Below, in pieces: positions 35,595 through 48,100 of a DNA stretch of 64,000 bases (position 1 is the stretch's first letter; every line of letters begins with the position of its first letter). The position numbers and the translations under genes are program-made. Source of the stretch: Shewanella profunda (GTDB lineage: Bacteria > Pseudomonadota > Gammaproteobacteria > Enterobacterales > Shewanellaceae). The stretch covers positions 1 through 64,000 of the forward strand of contig NZ_JAKILG010000023.1 in assembly GCF_023283765.1 (NCBI RefSeq). Reading direction: 5' to 3'. A model generated the notes under the pieces. The model was not told the DNA's origin, did not search any database, and worked only from the letters and a program-made list of their open reading frames with translations.

Positions 35595-36125
35595 ATGAGC
35601 GAAGCATTTATTGGTGAAATCAGATTATTTGGCGGGAATTATGCCCCCGTAAACTGGCATAAGTGTGATGGAACCATGCTAGCGGTTAATGACTATCAGG
35701 CGATGTTCGCCTTGATAGGCACCTTGTATGGCGGTGATGGTGTCAATACCTTCGGTCTGCCCGATTTACGTGGCCGAGTACCTGTGGGCATGGGGCAAGG
35801 ACCCGGTTTAACGGCGCGGTCGATAGGGGGAAAATTTGGCGCGGAGGCTGTGTCGCTGGTATCCACTGAATTACCCCCTCACAACCATACGTTAGCTGCG
35901 AATAAGGCTGAGGCGTCAACGGAATTACCAAATAATGCACTGTTTGCCGCCCAAACGGATGGCGATAAGATTTATTTGGCAGAGGCGAGCACCAATCAGT
36001 TGGCGACACTGGCAGCCACTTCTGTTTCTGCTGCTGGTAATAGCCTACCACACGCGAATGTGATGCCATCCTTGGCTGTGACGTACATTATCTGTCTGAA
36101 TGGCTTGTTTCCATCCAGAAATTAA
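35595..36125 (+). CDS. Phage tail-collar domain protein 2 (MdpB-like)
   Basis: This is a 176-aa paralogue of the preceding protein (FIGEIRLFGGNYAPVNWHKC, GGDGVNTFGLPDLRGRVPVG, ending ALPSRN-like FPSRN). Three consecutive in-frame ATG codons (35589, 35592, 35595) follow AGGAG; the last has the best spacing. The middle, variable region (residues ~85-140) is Ala/Asn-rich, as in the sister genes, and is the part expected to differ in binding or assembly. It starts 27 bp after paralogue 1. Confidence 0.9.
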   Translation: MSEAFIGEIRLFGGNYAPVNWHKCDGTMLAVNDYQAMFALIGTLYGGDGVNTFGLPDLRGRVPVGMGQGPGLTARSIGGKFGAEAVSLVSTELPPHNHTLAANKAEASTELPNNALFAAQTDGDKIYLAEASTNQLATLAATSVSAAGNSLPHANVMPSLAVTYIICLNGLFPSRN

Positions 36126-36153
36126 ATCTATTGAGTATTCATGGAGTCTCATT

Positions 36154-36699
36154 ATGGCCGATCCATTTGTTGGTGAAATCAGAATAATGGCAAACACTTT
36201 TCCACCCTATGGGTGGGCGCGTTGTGATGGACAATCGATACCGATATCGCAAAATTCTGCGCTCTACTCTGTGCTGGGAATTGCCTTTGGTGGTAACGGT
36301 AGCACGATATTTAATTTGCCGGATTTTAGAAGTGCGACACCTATTTGTTCGGGGCAGGGATCTGGGTTGTCAAATGTGGTACTGGGTGAATTTAGCGGTG
36401 TGGCTGACGTAACCCTGTTAAGCGCGGAAATGCCTGAACACAGCCATTCTTTAAATGGCAGAACGACCACGGGGAGTCAAGGTATCCCAGATGCAACCCT
36501 ATATATAGCGGCAGATGGCGCGGGCGGCGGCGGTGAAAATATTTTTTACATGGTGCCGAGCACCGCGACTGTGGATAGCGTCATGTCGCTTAATAGCATT
36601 ACGGCAGTAGGTTCTGGTATGTCACATCCGAATACTCAACCTTACTTGACCTTAGAGTTTTGTATTGCGCTCAATGGCGAATACCCAGTTCGTAATTAG
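36154..36699 (+). CDS. Phage tail-collar domain protein 3 (MdpB-like)
   Basis: This is a 181-aa paralogue. ATG 36154 (MADPFVGEIRIMA) is preceded by GGAG; an upstream in-frame codon at 36100 lies within paralogue 2 and is not used. The collar signature GGNGSTIFNLPDFRSATP is somewhat diverged (PDFRSATP rather than PDLRGRVP), and the C-terminus again ends in a PYLTLEFCIALNGEYPVRN-type motif. It is the last collar gene and is followed by a hairpin. Confidence 0.9.
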   Translation: MADPFVGEIRIMANTFPPYGWARCDGQSIPISQNSALYSVLGIAFGGNGSTIFNLPDFRSATPICSGQGSGLSNVVLGEFSGVADVTLLSAEMPEHSHSLNGRTTTGSQGIPDATLYIAADGAGGGGENIFYMVPSTATVDSVMSLNSITAVGSGMSHPNTQPYLTLEFCIALNGEYPVRN

Positions 36700-36724
36700 T
36701 TGGATTGGCTGTGTGGCAGTTAAG

Positions 36725-36750
36725 GCCTCTTACTGGGTTAAGTAAGAGGC
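36725..36750 (+). terminator. Hairpin after the collar genes
   Basis: GCCTCTTAC / GTAAGAGGC form a 9-bp stem with an 8-nt loop. The downstream T-run is weak (TGTCTTAATC), so termination may be partial. Confidence 0.55.
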
Positions 36751-36791
36751 TGTCTTAATCGCGTGTTAATGGCTGGGATTGAATTTAAACG

Positions 36792-38036
36792 ATGAAGGTC
36801 ATTAACCTGTTGTTGCGGTGGTTTTGTGTGTTTGTTCCCCTGTTCGTTGCGCCGTTACAGGCGGAGACAGTGGCATTTAAAAATTATGGGCAATGGGTTT
36901 GGTTCGAATCGGCGAGTGACGGCCTCTATCGCCAAAAGGCTGCAGATCTTACCGTGCAATTTGCCCCCCGTTTGATTGTGAAAACAGCACGTGAGGTCAC
37001 CACGGCTGAAATGGCCTTAATGGCGCCGGATGCGACGCGGATTACTGATTTGTTTTTGATGAATCGTTACCGCTACTTTTTGCTCCATTACGATCGACAG
37101 ACACAGGCATTTGCTGCATTGGTGAAGTTACAAGCTGAAGCTAAGCTCCTCTTGATCCAACCGGATCTGCGCCAGCAAAGGCAGAGATCCGTTGCGCCAA
37201 TGGGATCTGGGTTTGAGCGAACAAGTGCAGCCAATGAGGAGTGGGCGCTACCCGCTTATTTGGCAGTGGTGAAGAGGAATGGTTTGTGGCCCTCTAATGG
37301 CGGTAAAGGGGTCACTGTGGCTGTGATTGATGATGGATTTGAGCTGTCACATCCCGAATTTGCACAGTTGAATACGCGTTTTTATTATGATTTTTCTATC
37401 AAGCAATTGGTGGATGCGAACCCTCGCCAAGAGGTCTCTACTGGGCTGCATGGCACCAAAATCGCAGGCGTGCTTTTTGGCTTACACAATCATCGGGCAC
37501 CAGAAGGACTTGCGCCTAAAGCCAATTTTGTTGGCATTAGTCAGCGAGATACTTGGACTAGCCAGACCTTACAAAGTTTTTATATTGCTTATCTTGCAAA
37601 AGCAGATGTGATCAACTGCAGCTGGCACAGTCAATGGTTACTCGAGCCAATTGAGGATGTTGTAGATGTGATGGGGCGCGAGGGGCGCGAAGGCAAGGGG
37701 GTTGCCGTGGTATTTGCGGCGGGCAATAAGGGTAAATTGTTAACCCTAGGTATGCATGAGGCCAGCATAGCGAGTGCGATAGTGGTCGGCGCCACTGATG
37801 CGAATGGAAAGCCATTAAAGAGCAGTAATTTTGGTAATACAGTGGATGTATGGGTTTTTAGTGAAAAAATAATCAGCGCGGATGCCAATGGTAGCTATAG
37901 TTATTTTTCAGGAACCTCAGTTTCTGCTGCAATTATCACAGGTTACATAGCCTTGCTAATTGCCAATGATCCGTCACTGGATGTGGATCAGGTGCTCGAT
38001 AAATTAAGGACGATACCAGAATTATGGAAGAAATGA
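36792..38036 (+). CDS. Subtilisin-like (S8) serine peptidase, exported
   Basis: This is a 414-aa secreted or periplasmic protease. The signal peptide is residues 1-24 (LLLRWFCVFVPLFVAPLQA). The triad is intact: Asp180 in VAVIDDGFE, His220 in GLHGTKIAG, Ser376 in FSGTSVSAA, with an oxyanion Asn in VVFAAGNKG. Residues ~25-140 could be an inhibitory prodomain. Subtilases next to surface-protein genes often mature or release them; whether this one cuts the giant protein downstream is inference. It overlaps the next gene by 13 bp. Confidence 0.92.
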   Translation: MKVINLLLRWFCVFVPLFVAPLQAETVAFKNYGQWVWFESASDGLYRQKAADLTVQFAPRLIVKTAREVTTAEMALMAPDATRITDLFLMNRYRYFLLHYDRQTQAFAALVKLQAEAKLLLIQPDLRQQRQRSVAPMGSGFERTSAANEEWALPAYLAVVKRNGLWPSNGGKGVTVAVIDDGFELSHPEFAQLNTRFYYDFSIKQLVDANPRQEVSTGLHGTKIAGVLFGLHNHRAPEGLAPKANFVGISQRDTWTSQTLQSFYIAYLAKADVINCSWHSQWLLEPIEDVVDVMGREGREGKGVAVVFAAGNKGKLLTLGMHEASIASAIVVGATDANGKPLKSSNFGNTVDVWVFSEKIISADANGSYSYFSGTSVSAAIITGYIALLIANDPSLDVDQVLDKLRTIPELWKK

Positions 38037-39100
38037 CGCCCCCGGTGCCATCGGCAGATGAAGTTAATCAGGAACTGGATTTTACCAGTCACTGTAGTAG
38101 CAACTTCCCCGTAATTTTAGCGGGCTTAAAAATATCCTTAGTAGTCACCAGCTATCAGGCACATAGGTTGTTTTTCATCCGCTCTGACGGCAAAAAAGTG
38201 GACGTTAACTTCAAAAACTTTCCGCGCCCTATGGGGTTAGCCGTCACGCCGCAACAAATTACCTTAGGCACTCTGCATGAAGTGTGGCGTTTTCGACGCA
38301 GTGATGCGGCGTTGGACTTTTTATCTGAGCCATCTCAGGCCGATGCCTGCTATATCGCTGGCGCGAGCCATACCACAGGGCTTATCAATATTCATGACAT
38401 TGCCTATGGCAAAAAAGGCCTGTGGGTGGTGAACAGTACCTTCTCTTGTTTAGCAACCCTAGAGCCAGGCTACAGTTTTGTGCCACGTTGGAAGCCGGGT
38501 TTTATTTCTGAACTGGCTCCTGAAGATCGCTGCCATTTAAACGGCATGGCGATGCTCGATGGCGAGCCTGCCTATGTGACGACCTTTAACCAGTCGGACG
38601 AAGCCAGTTCTTGGCGTGAGGCCGCTAAAGATAAGGGCACTTTGATTGATGTTAAAACGGGGGTGCTAAAACTTGCTAATTTAGTGATGCCTCATTCGCC
38701 ACGTTGTTATCAAGGGTACGTCTATTTTTGTGAATCGGGTCATGGCTTGGTGCGTCGTTATGATCCCCGGACGGAAGAAGTTATCGATCTAGTAAAGTTG
38801 CCTGGTTTTACCCGTGGCATGGATTTTTATGGTCCTTTGATGTTTGTCGGTTTATCTAAAGTGCGTGACTCGGCTATCGCTGAACCCGCTCCTATAGCCC
38901 AAGAATATGCCGAAACCTTAAGCGGTATTTGGTGCATTAATTTGGCAGATCATAGCGTGGTGGGTTACGTCAGTTTTGAAGGAAATATCGATCAAATTTA
39001 CGATGTTGCCGTGTTAGTCGGCGCCATCTATCCCGAGCTCTTGCTGCCAGACGATGAGCAAGCGATGTCAGTATTTCATTTTCCGCCATTAAACTGGTGA
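38024..39100 (+). CDS. TIGR03032 / DUF4915-like protein
   Basis: This is a 358-aa protein without a signal peptide. It carries repeated beta-strand blades such as FPRPMGLAVTPQQITLGTLH, TGLINIHDIAYGKKGLWVVN, RCHLNGMAMLDGEPAYVTTF and RCYQGYVYFCESGHGLVRRY, consistent with a propeller. These match my memory of the TIGR03032 family (often described as DUF4915), whose function is unknown and which often appears near modification genes or large surface proteins. It starts within the subtilase gene and ends 25 bp before the giant gene, so all three are probably co-transcribed. Confidence 0.75.
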   Translation: MEEMTPPVPSADEVNQELDFTSHCSSNFPVILAGLKISLVVTSYQAHRLFFIRSDGKKVDVNFKNFPRPMGLAVTPQQITLGTLHEVWRFRRSDAALDFLSEPSQADACYIAGASHTTGLINIHDIAYGKKGLWVVNSTFSCLATLEPGYSFVPRWKPGFISELAPEDRCHLNGMAMLDGEPAYVTTFNQSDEASSWREAAKDKGTLIDVKTGVLKLANLVMPHSPRCYQGYVYFCESGHGLVRRYDPRTEEVIDLVKLPGFTRGMDFYGPLMFVGLSKVRDSAIAEPAPIAQEYAETLSGIWCINLADHSVVGYVSFEGNIDQIYDVAVLVGAIYPELLLPDDEQAMSVFHFPPLNW

Positions 39101-39125
39101 AACTGTAGCCAAAAGGTCGCATTTT

Positions 39126-42100
39126 ATGGATAAGCACATTTTTAGAAAAGGATTGCCGCTGTTATTTCTAGCTACACCATTACAGGCTGCACCTGTCTTA
39201 TCGCACCTGTCGGGCCGAAATATGGGGCGCTCGGCGAAAAGCAGTTTCAGTGTATCGCTTGCACAAGGTGAAATTGAGCCAGTTGAAATAACCTCTGATC
39301 TTGAAGGTACGCAGAGTTTTGCCGCTTTTACCGACTCGTACCAGCCGGAATTATCTGATGCGACCGCAGTACCTCAGGATGTATTGCGCTTTCTTAGCCA
39401 AAATGATTTGCTTCGACCGACCGATGCGATGCCAACCACCTACAGTGGTGATTTGGACAGTGATTTTAATAAAAACTTAAGTGCAGATAATTGCAGCCTT
39501 CCTTACACTTGGTATGGCTGTGGTATTAGAAGTATCACCCGAGTGACCCCCGCAACGTCTCCCACTGACGCCGATTCATTGACTTGGAAAATGGTGTTCG
39601 ATGTGCCAGTGTCAGGGGTCAGTGCAGCAGACTTTTCCATTGGGGGATCGACTGCGACAGTGACCTCAGTCGTGGCAAACAGCACAATAAACTACAACGT
39701 CACCGTATCGGGCGGTAATCTCGCCGACGTGAATGGTACTGTGACCATTAACCTCAAGTCATTTGGTCAGTATGACATCAGGATTCTTGGCGTTGACCCC
39801 GACGATGACATGATGAAAGTGGGGGTCACCGGAAGCCCCAACAACAACTCCTATCTGATGGTGAATGCTGCCTCCCCGGTTGTGACCGATGGCAATATCA
39901 GCATTTCCGGTGCATCGGGTACCGGGGGCGCCTATAAAATTGGCGATACGGTTACCGCAACCTGGAACAATACCGCAGGCGGCGATAATAATGCGGACCT
40001 TACGGGCGTTACTGTCGATTTCTCACAATTTGGCGGCGGTGCCGCTGTGGTTGCCAGCGACAGCAGTGGCACCTGGACGGCGACTTATACTATTTCCGCG
40101 GGCGGCATCGATGCCGCGAGTCGCAATGTCAGCATCACGGCCACCAATGCGGTCGGCCCCACCACCACGGCCGATACCAGCAATGCCACCGTCGACAACA
40201 TAGCGCCGACCGTCAGCAATGCCTTCATTGGCATTTCCGGTGCGACCGGAACCGGAGGCGCCTACAAGATTGGCGATACTGTGACCGCCAGCTGGGACAA
40301 CTCCGCCTTTGGTGACGATAACAGCGATACCATCAGTTCAGCGACTGTCAACTTCTCGCAATTTGGTGGTGGTGCAGCCGTTGCAGCAACTAACAGTAGT
40401 GGTACCTGGACTGCAACCTACACGATAGTGGCTGGTGCGATTGACACCACCAACCGGAATATTTCCTTCAGCGCAATCGATAACGCGGGCAATACCACGA
40501 CAACGGCAGACAGCAGCAACGCGACACTCGATAACGTTGCACCTTTTGTGTCCGATGTTTATATCGGCATTTCCGGCGGCACAGGTACTGCAGGCGCTTA
40601 TATCGTCGGCGATACAGTGACGGCCAGCTGGGACAATTCTGTCATTGGTGACGATAACAGCGATACTATCAGTGCCGCAACGGTCGACTTCAGCCAGTTT
40701 GGTGGGGGGGCCGCTGTGGTAGCAAGCAATAACAGTGGCATCTGGACGGCCACTTATACCTTGGTTGCGGGCGCCATCGATGCCTCCAATCTTAATGTGT
40801 CAGTCACTGCGACGGATAACGCAGGCAATACCAGAACTCAGGCCGATAGCAGCAATGCCGTTGTGGATAATGTGGTGCCAGCCGTAACGAGTGTTGGTGT
40901 TCCGGCCAATGCGACTTATGAGGAAGGGCAAAACCTCGATTTTACCGTCAATACCAGTGAAGCGATTACAGTCGACACCGGGGGGGGCACGCCACGTATT
41001 GCACTGACGATCGGTGCTGACACTGTGTACGCCAGTTACCTTTCCGGCACAGGCAGCAGTGCTGTCATTTTCCGCTATACGGTACAGAGTGGTGATCTCG
41101 ATACCGATGGGATCGCGGTCGCGGGATCGATAGAAGCCAATGGCGGCACCTTAAAAGAGAGCTCGGGTAATACGCTGAACTCAGTGTTAAATTCGGTCGG
41201 CAGTACGACGGCGGTATTAGTGGATGCGGTTCCACCAACTGTGAGTAGTGTCGCTGTCCCCGCAAATGATACTTATGTGGCAGGCGAAACCTTGAGTTTG
41301 ACGGTTAGCACCACTGAAAATGTGACCGTTAATACGGGTAGTGGTACACCGCGTATCGCCTTGACTATTGGTGTTGCAACGCGTTATGCCACTTATGTGA
41401 GTGGCTCTGGAACGACTGAATTAGTCTTTAGTTATACAGTGCAGGCCGGCGATAACGATACCGACGGTATTGCTGTGGCGGCAAGCATAGATGCCAACGG
41501 GGGAACCTTGCTTGACAGTGCGAGCAATGGCTTAACTCTCACATTGAATTCGGTTGCTTCAACCGCAGACGTTCTGGTCGATACCGCCGCGCCGACAGTG
41601 CAGAGTTTGAATCCCTTAGATGGGGATATTGGGGTGGCAGTCGGTGCCAATTTTGTGCTGACCATGAATGAAGACATTCAACTCGGTACCGGTAATATCG
41701 TGATTTATGATGCCGATGATGTGGCTGTAGCGACGATTGATGTGGCTTTACATGCGGGACAATTAAGTATTGCTGGTGGCATGCTGACCATTAACCCGAC
41801 CGCTAATTTGGTAGAAAATACCAGTTATTACATACAAATCGCTAATAGTGCTATTACAGACTTGGTGGGTAACGCTTATGCGGGCATAAGTAATACCACG
41901 GATTGGAACTTTACCGTTGCAGATGTCACACCGCCTGTTGTTACTGGGATTGTTGTGACCGGCTCGCCCGCGGCGAATGCGGCCAGCCTAGTATTTACTG
42001 TGAGTTTTGATGAGGTGGCCAGCGGCCTATCTATCGATGATTTTGTCCTCACGACAACGGGGTCGGCGAGTGGGAATATTGCCAGCGTTTCCGCCGTATC

Positions 42101-45100
42101 CGGGTCGAGTGTCGATGTGACTGTGAATACTGTGACGGGTACTGGCAGCCTGAGACTCGATGTGCAAGCGAGTACGAATATCCAAGATGCTGCAGGTAAC
42201 GGTGATGGAACTAATGGCTATACCGCGGCTTATACGAGTGGTGCAAGCCATATCGTCGATCGCGATGCGCCTTTAGCGCCTTCGGGACTCGATCTTGCTA
42301 CGGCTTCCGATTCGGGGATCAGTAGCACAGATGATTTAACCAATGATACCACTCCTACCCTCACAGGCAGCGCCGAGGCCAACAGCACAGTGACCTTGAC
42401 CAGTAGTTTGGATGGTGGGTTGGGAACAACTACAGCCGATGGCGCGGGGGATTGGTCGTTTACTACGTCGCTGTTAACCAGTAATTCAGTGCATAATATT
42501 ACGGCCACCGCGACCGATGCCGCTGGCAATAGTAGCGTAGCGTCGGCGGCGCTTGTGCTCAGTCTCGATACACAAATCCCCACAATAACCAGCTCAGCTC
42601 CCGCTGGTGGTGCCGCGGCCGCGGATACCAATGTGGTATTCAACCTTGCTTTCAGTGAAGCGGTGAATAATCTGGCTGCGGATGATTTTGCTCTGGGGAG
42701 TACGGGTACTGCATCTGGCACTATCTCGAGTGTTTCCGTCAGTTCAGGATCCAGCGTTGCCGTAAGCGTTAATGGTATTTCGGGTACGGGTAGCTTGACA
42801 GTAGGCCACGCAGCGAGTGATGTTATCGATGATGCGGGTAATGCACTCGGGGCCTATAGTGCTGGTACTGCACACTCTGTCGATACTGATGCGCCAACTA
42901 TTTCGGGTGTCAGTTTTGATCAGGCATCCGTGACTGAGGTCAATCAAAGTGTGATTAGCCTGACCTTAGCAGGTGCAGAGGTGGGTACCACCGCAAATTA
43001 CAGCATTACCAGCAGCGCTGGCACGCCTGTCACAGGATCTATTGCGGTCGCGAGTGCGTCACAACAGATCGTCAATATAGACGTGAGTGGCTTGGCGGAT
43101 GGCACTCTGACCGTGAGCCTCACCTTGACCGATGCGGCGGGCAATGTTTCTAGCCCAGCCGTGACCGATACCATATCGAAAGATGCCGCAGTGCCTACAG
43201 TGGATGTCGTCGCCGTTAGCGATGGGCATTATGGTGTCGGCAGTACTATCGATATAACTGTCACCTTGACCGAGGATGTGACTGTTTCTGGCACGCTTTC
43301 TACGCTGTCGATCGATATCGATGGTGTGGCTCGTCAGGCTGTATTTGTGTCTGCGGCGAGTGGTGTGCTGACCTATAGATATACAGTTCAAGCGGGTGAC
43401 AATACGGGGGCGAGTGGGTTAATTGTCGATGCTAATGGCATAGTGCTAAATGGCGATACCATGCGGGATGCGGGCAGCAACGATGCCGATTTAAGCTACA
43501 GCCTGTGGAGCAGTGTCGATGTGATTGTCGATACGACGGCTCCCGTTGATCCTATAGTGACGACACCTTCAAGCGCTATGAGCACCAATCAGGTAACGAC
43601 ATTGGTCAGCGGTACGCACGCTGAAGATGGGGTGACAATCAGCCTCTATGCCGACGTGAACAATGACGGTGTTGCCGATAGCGCGACTGTGTTGGATGAC
43701 ACTATTGTGGTGGCGGGCGCTTGGACCCTGAGTGCTTCATTATCGACCGACAGTGACAATAATTTTGTCGTGGTTGCAAGCGATGCTGCGAGTAACGTTT
43801 CAGCCCCTCAGAATGTCCCCACTATTACTCAAGACGCCACAGCACCTGTCGCACCTTCTGCACCTGATCTCGATGCAGCAAGCGATTCAGGTGTGAGTTC
43901 AACGGATAACATCACCAAGAATACGACTCTGGTACTGACGGGCACTGCAGAGGCCGGCGCCAGCGTTGTCCTTAGCAGCCATCTTGATGGAGTGCTTGGC
44001 ACTGTTAACGCAGATGGGGGTGGTGACTGGAGTGTCAGTGCGACGAACGTGAGTGCTGGAACCCATAGCATCACAGCCGTTGCTACTGATATTGCAGGAA
44101 ATAGCAGTATCGCATCGAGCGCCTTATCTGTGACCCTTGATACGATCGCACCCACTTCTTCTGCCATTGATAATCAAAGCATTCAACCTGGTGAGAGCTC
44201 ATCGGCACTCGCATTTACCATTGCCGATGATGTCACCGCTGCGGCAGATATCCTAGTGACGCCGGCTAGTTCAGATACTTCGGCGGTTCCACTTGCGGAT
44301 GTTGTGCTGGCAGGAAGCGATGCTAATAGAAGTGTGACTGTGACTGCGTTGGGATCGGGTACGAGTACCATCACCTTGACGCTCGAAGATGATGCGGGCA
44401 ATACCAGCACTCGGACCTTCGATGTTGTGGTGAATAGTGCGCCCACTATTTTGGGGACACCTGCGAACAGCGTGGCTCAAGGAGCACTCTATAGCTTCGT
44501 ACCTAGCGCCGCTGATGCGGACGGTAATAGCTTAATCTTTGATATTACGAATCGACCTTCATGGGCGAGCTTTAATACAGCGACGGGAGCGTTGAGCGGT
44601 ACGCCGAGCAATGCAGATGTCGGTGTCACTACCGCAATAGTGATCAGGGTCAGTGATGGCACGCTCAGTGCGAGCCTGCCAGCCTTCGATCTCACCGTCA
44701 CGAACGTCAACGATACACCGACGATTACTTCGACAGCGGTGACGGCGGCGACCCAAGATGTGGCTTATAGCTACACCTTGACCGCCACCGACGCCGATGT
44801 GGGCGATGTGTTAACCCTGAACGCCGTGACCCTACCGAGTTGGTTAAGCTTCAATGCCACCACTGGGTTACTCAGTGGTACGCCGAGTAATGCCGATGTC
44901 GGCGTCCACCCAGTGACCCTACGGGTCACAGACAGCGATGGCCTTAGCGCTGAGCAAAGCTTTAGTATCACAGTGACCAACGTCAACGATGCGCCCATCA
45001 TCAGTTCGATGGCCATCACCAGCGCGACCCAAGATGTGGCTTACAGTTACACCTTAGTCGCCAGCGATGCGGACACGGCTGATGTGGTAACCCTGAGCGC

Positions 45101-48100
45101 AGTGATTAAACCCAGCTGGCTGAGCTTCAACGCTGCATCTGGGGTGTTAAGTGGTACGCCAAGCAATGCCGATGTCGGCGTCCACCCAGTGACCTTGCGG
45201 GTGACCGACAGCGATGGCCTGACCGCCGAGCAAAGCTTTAGCATTACGGTGACCAACGTCAACGATGCACCTATCATCAGCTCGATGGCCATCACCAGCG
45301 CAACCCAAGATGTGGCCTACAGTTACACCTTGACCGCTAGCGATGCGGATACGGGTGATGTATTAACCCTGAGCGCAGTGACTAAACCCAGCTGGTTAAG
45401 CTTCAATGTCACCACTGGGTTACTCAGTGGCACGCCAAGCAATGCCGATGTCGGCAGTCATGCAGTGACACTACGGGCGACCGACAGCGATGGCCTAACC
45501 GCCGAGCAAAGCTTTAGCATCACAGTGACTAACGTCAACGATGCACCCATCATCAGCTCGATGGCTATCACTAGCGCAACCCAAGATGTGGCGTACAGTT
45601 ACACTTTAGTGGCCAGCGATGCGGACACGGCTGATGTGGTAACCCTGAGCGCAGTGATTAAACCCAGCTGGCTGAGCTTCAACGCTGCATCTGGGGTGTT
45701 AAGTGGTACGCCAAGTAATGCCGATGTCGGCGTCCACCCAGTGACTTTGCGCGTCACCGACAGCGATGGCCTAACCGCCGAGCAAAGCTTTAGCATTACG
45801 GTGACCAACGTCAATGATGCGCCCATCATCAGTTCGATGGCTATCACCAGCGCGACCCAAGATGTGGCGTACAGTTACACTTTAGTCGCCAGCGATGCGG
45901 ACACGGCTGATGTGTTAACCCTGAGTGCAGTGACTAAACCGAGCTGGTTAAGCTTCAATGCCACATCCGGCATCTTAAGCGGCACGCCAAGCAATGCCGA
46001 TGTCGGCGCACACCCTGTGACACTACGGGTCACCGACAGCGATGGCCTTAGCGCCGAGCAAAGCTTTAGCATCACAGTGACTAACGTTAACGATGCACCC
46101 ATCATCAGCTCGATGGCCATCACCAGCGCAACCCAAGATGTGGCCTACAGCTACACCTTCGTCGCCAGCGATGCGGACACGGGTGATGTGTTAACCCTGA
46201 GTGCAGTGACTAAACCAAGCTGGTTAAGCTTCAATGCCACCACAGGGTTACTCAGTGGCACGCCGAGTAATGCCGATGTGGGCAGTCATGCAGTGACCCT
46301 GCGGGTGACCGACAGCGATGGCCTAACCGCCGAGCAAAACTTTAGCATTACGGTGACCAACGTCAACGATGCACCTATCATCAGCTCGATGGCCATCACC
46401 AGCGCAACCCAAGATGTGGCCTACAGCTACACCTTAGTCGCCAGCGATGCGGATACGGCTGATGTATTAACCCTGAGCGCAGTGACTAAACCCAGCTGGT
46501 TAAGCTTCAATGTCACCACTGGGTTACTCAGCGGCACGCCGAGCAATGCCGATGTCGGCAGTCATGCAGTGACCCTGCGGGCGACCGACAGCGATGGCCT
46601 AACCGCCGAGCAAAGCTTTAGCATTACGGTGACCAACGTCAACGACGCGCCCATCATCAGTTCGATGGCCATCACCAGCGCGACCCAAGATGTGGCCTAC
46701 AGCTACACCTTAGTCGCCAACGATGCGGACACGGCTGATGTATTAACTCTGAGTGCCATCACTAAACCCAGCTGGTTAAGCTTCGATGCGACCACAGGTT
46801 TACTCAGTGGCACGCCGAGTAATGCCGATGTGGGCAGTCATGCAGTGACCCTGCGGGTGACCGACAGCGATGGCCTAACCGCCGAGCAAAGCTTTAGCAT
46901 TACGGTGACCAACGTCAACGATGCGCCTGTTGCGATAAGTTCAACCGTGACGCTGGAGGAAGATAGCTCGGTGATGATCACGCTCATGGGCGAGGATGTG
47001 GATAATGATCCTCTTACCTTCGAAGTCGTCAGCCTGCCAGAGTCCGGCACTTTAGAGCAGCATGGGACAGTGTGGTTATACACCCCGGAGAAGGACTTCA
47101 ACGGCACAGATCAACTCAGTTTCATTGCTAAAGATGCTGAGCTGAGCTCTGAGCCTGCGACTATCACCATTAATGTCACCCCCGTTAATGATGATCCCCA
47201 AGCCGTTGATGATACCTATACGCTCACGAGCACGGTAAACGATATCTATACTCTGGCGGTGCTCGAGAACGATACCGATGTGGATGGCGATACCTTAACG
47301 ATTGACGGTGCAGCGGCGGATATCGGTAGTGTGCAAATCACCAACGATGGGCTGACGTTTACTGCGCCGCAAGCTTACGTTGGACCCGTGGCGCTGCGTT
47401 ATACCATCACTGATGGTAATAAGGGGCGTGCAACCGCCAAAGTCAATGTGCTTATTGATGGCGCCGAGACGGATAACCAACCCGTCATCACCTTACCCGA
47501 CGATGTTGAGGTGAATGCCACCGGCCTATTCACCCGAGTCAAACTCGGGTTTGCGAAAGCGGTCGATCGCAACGGTAATGCATTGCCGGTTTCTTTAGTG
47601 AACCAGAGTTTGTTTTTTGCGCCTGGTAACTCCTTGGCTTACTGGCAAGCCGTCGATAGTGAGGGTAATAAAGCGATTAAGGCCCAGAAAGTCAAAGTGC
47701 ATCCCTTAATCTCGTTAAGCAAAGATCAGGTTGTGGCTGAGGGTAATGACGTCATCGTCACTGTTCACCTTAACGGTGTGGCGCCTGATTATCCCCTCTC
47801 AATCCCGTTCACCGTTTCAGGCACTGCCAACAACAGTGATCATGATTTAGTGAGCGGTGTGGTGGCGGTGAGTTCCGGTCAAGAGGCACAGATCCACTTC
47901 CGAACACTAGACGATAGTGACATTGAAGGGAATGAAGAGGTATTAATCAGTCTCGATCCTAGTTTGAATGTGGGCAGCAAAAATCAGACACAAGTCCTGA
48001 TTACGGAAGCGAATATCGCGCCTAAGGTGAGTTTAGCGGTGACTCAGGCGGGTGAACATCAACTTATCGTCGCTCAGAATGGGGGTGACGTGCGTATTGA

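Noticed and set aside
35017..36699. Prophage tail module
   Set aside because: Only collar-domain genes are present; no other phage structural or lysis genes are found nearby.
44715..46922. CRISPR-like array because of regular repeats
   Set aside because: Units are 276 bp, coding and in frame, with no short repeat/unique spacer pattern.
44771..47107. Series of regularly spaced 82-codon minus-strand frames
   Set aside because: They are mirror images of the 276-bp repeats of the giant gene; their spacing follows the repeat and none has a ribosome binding site.
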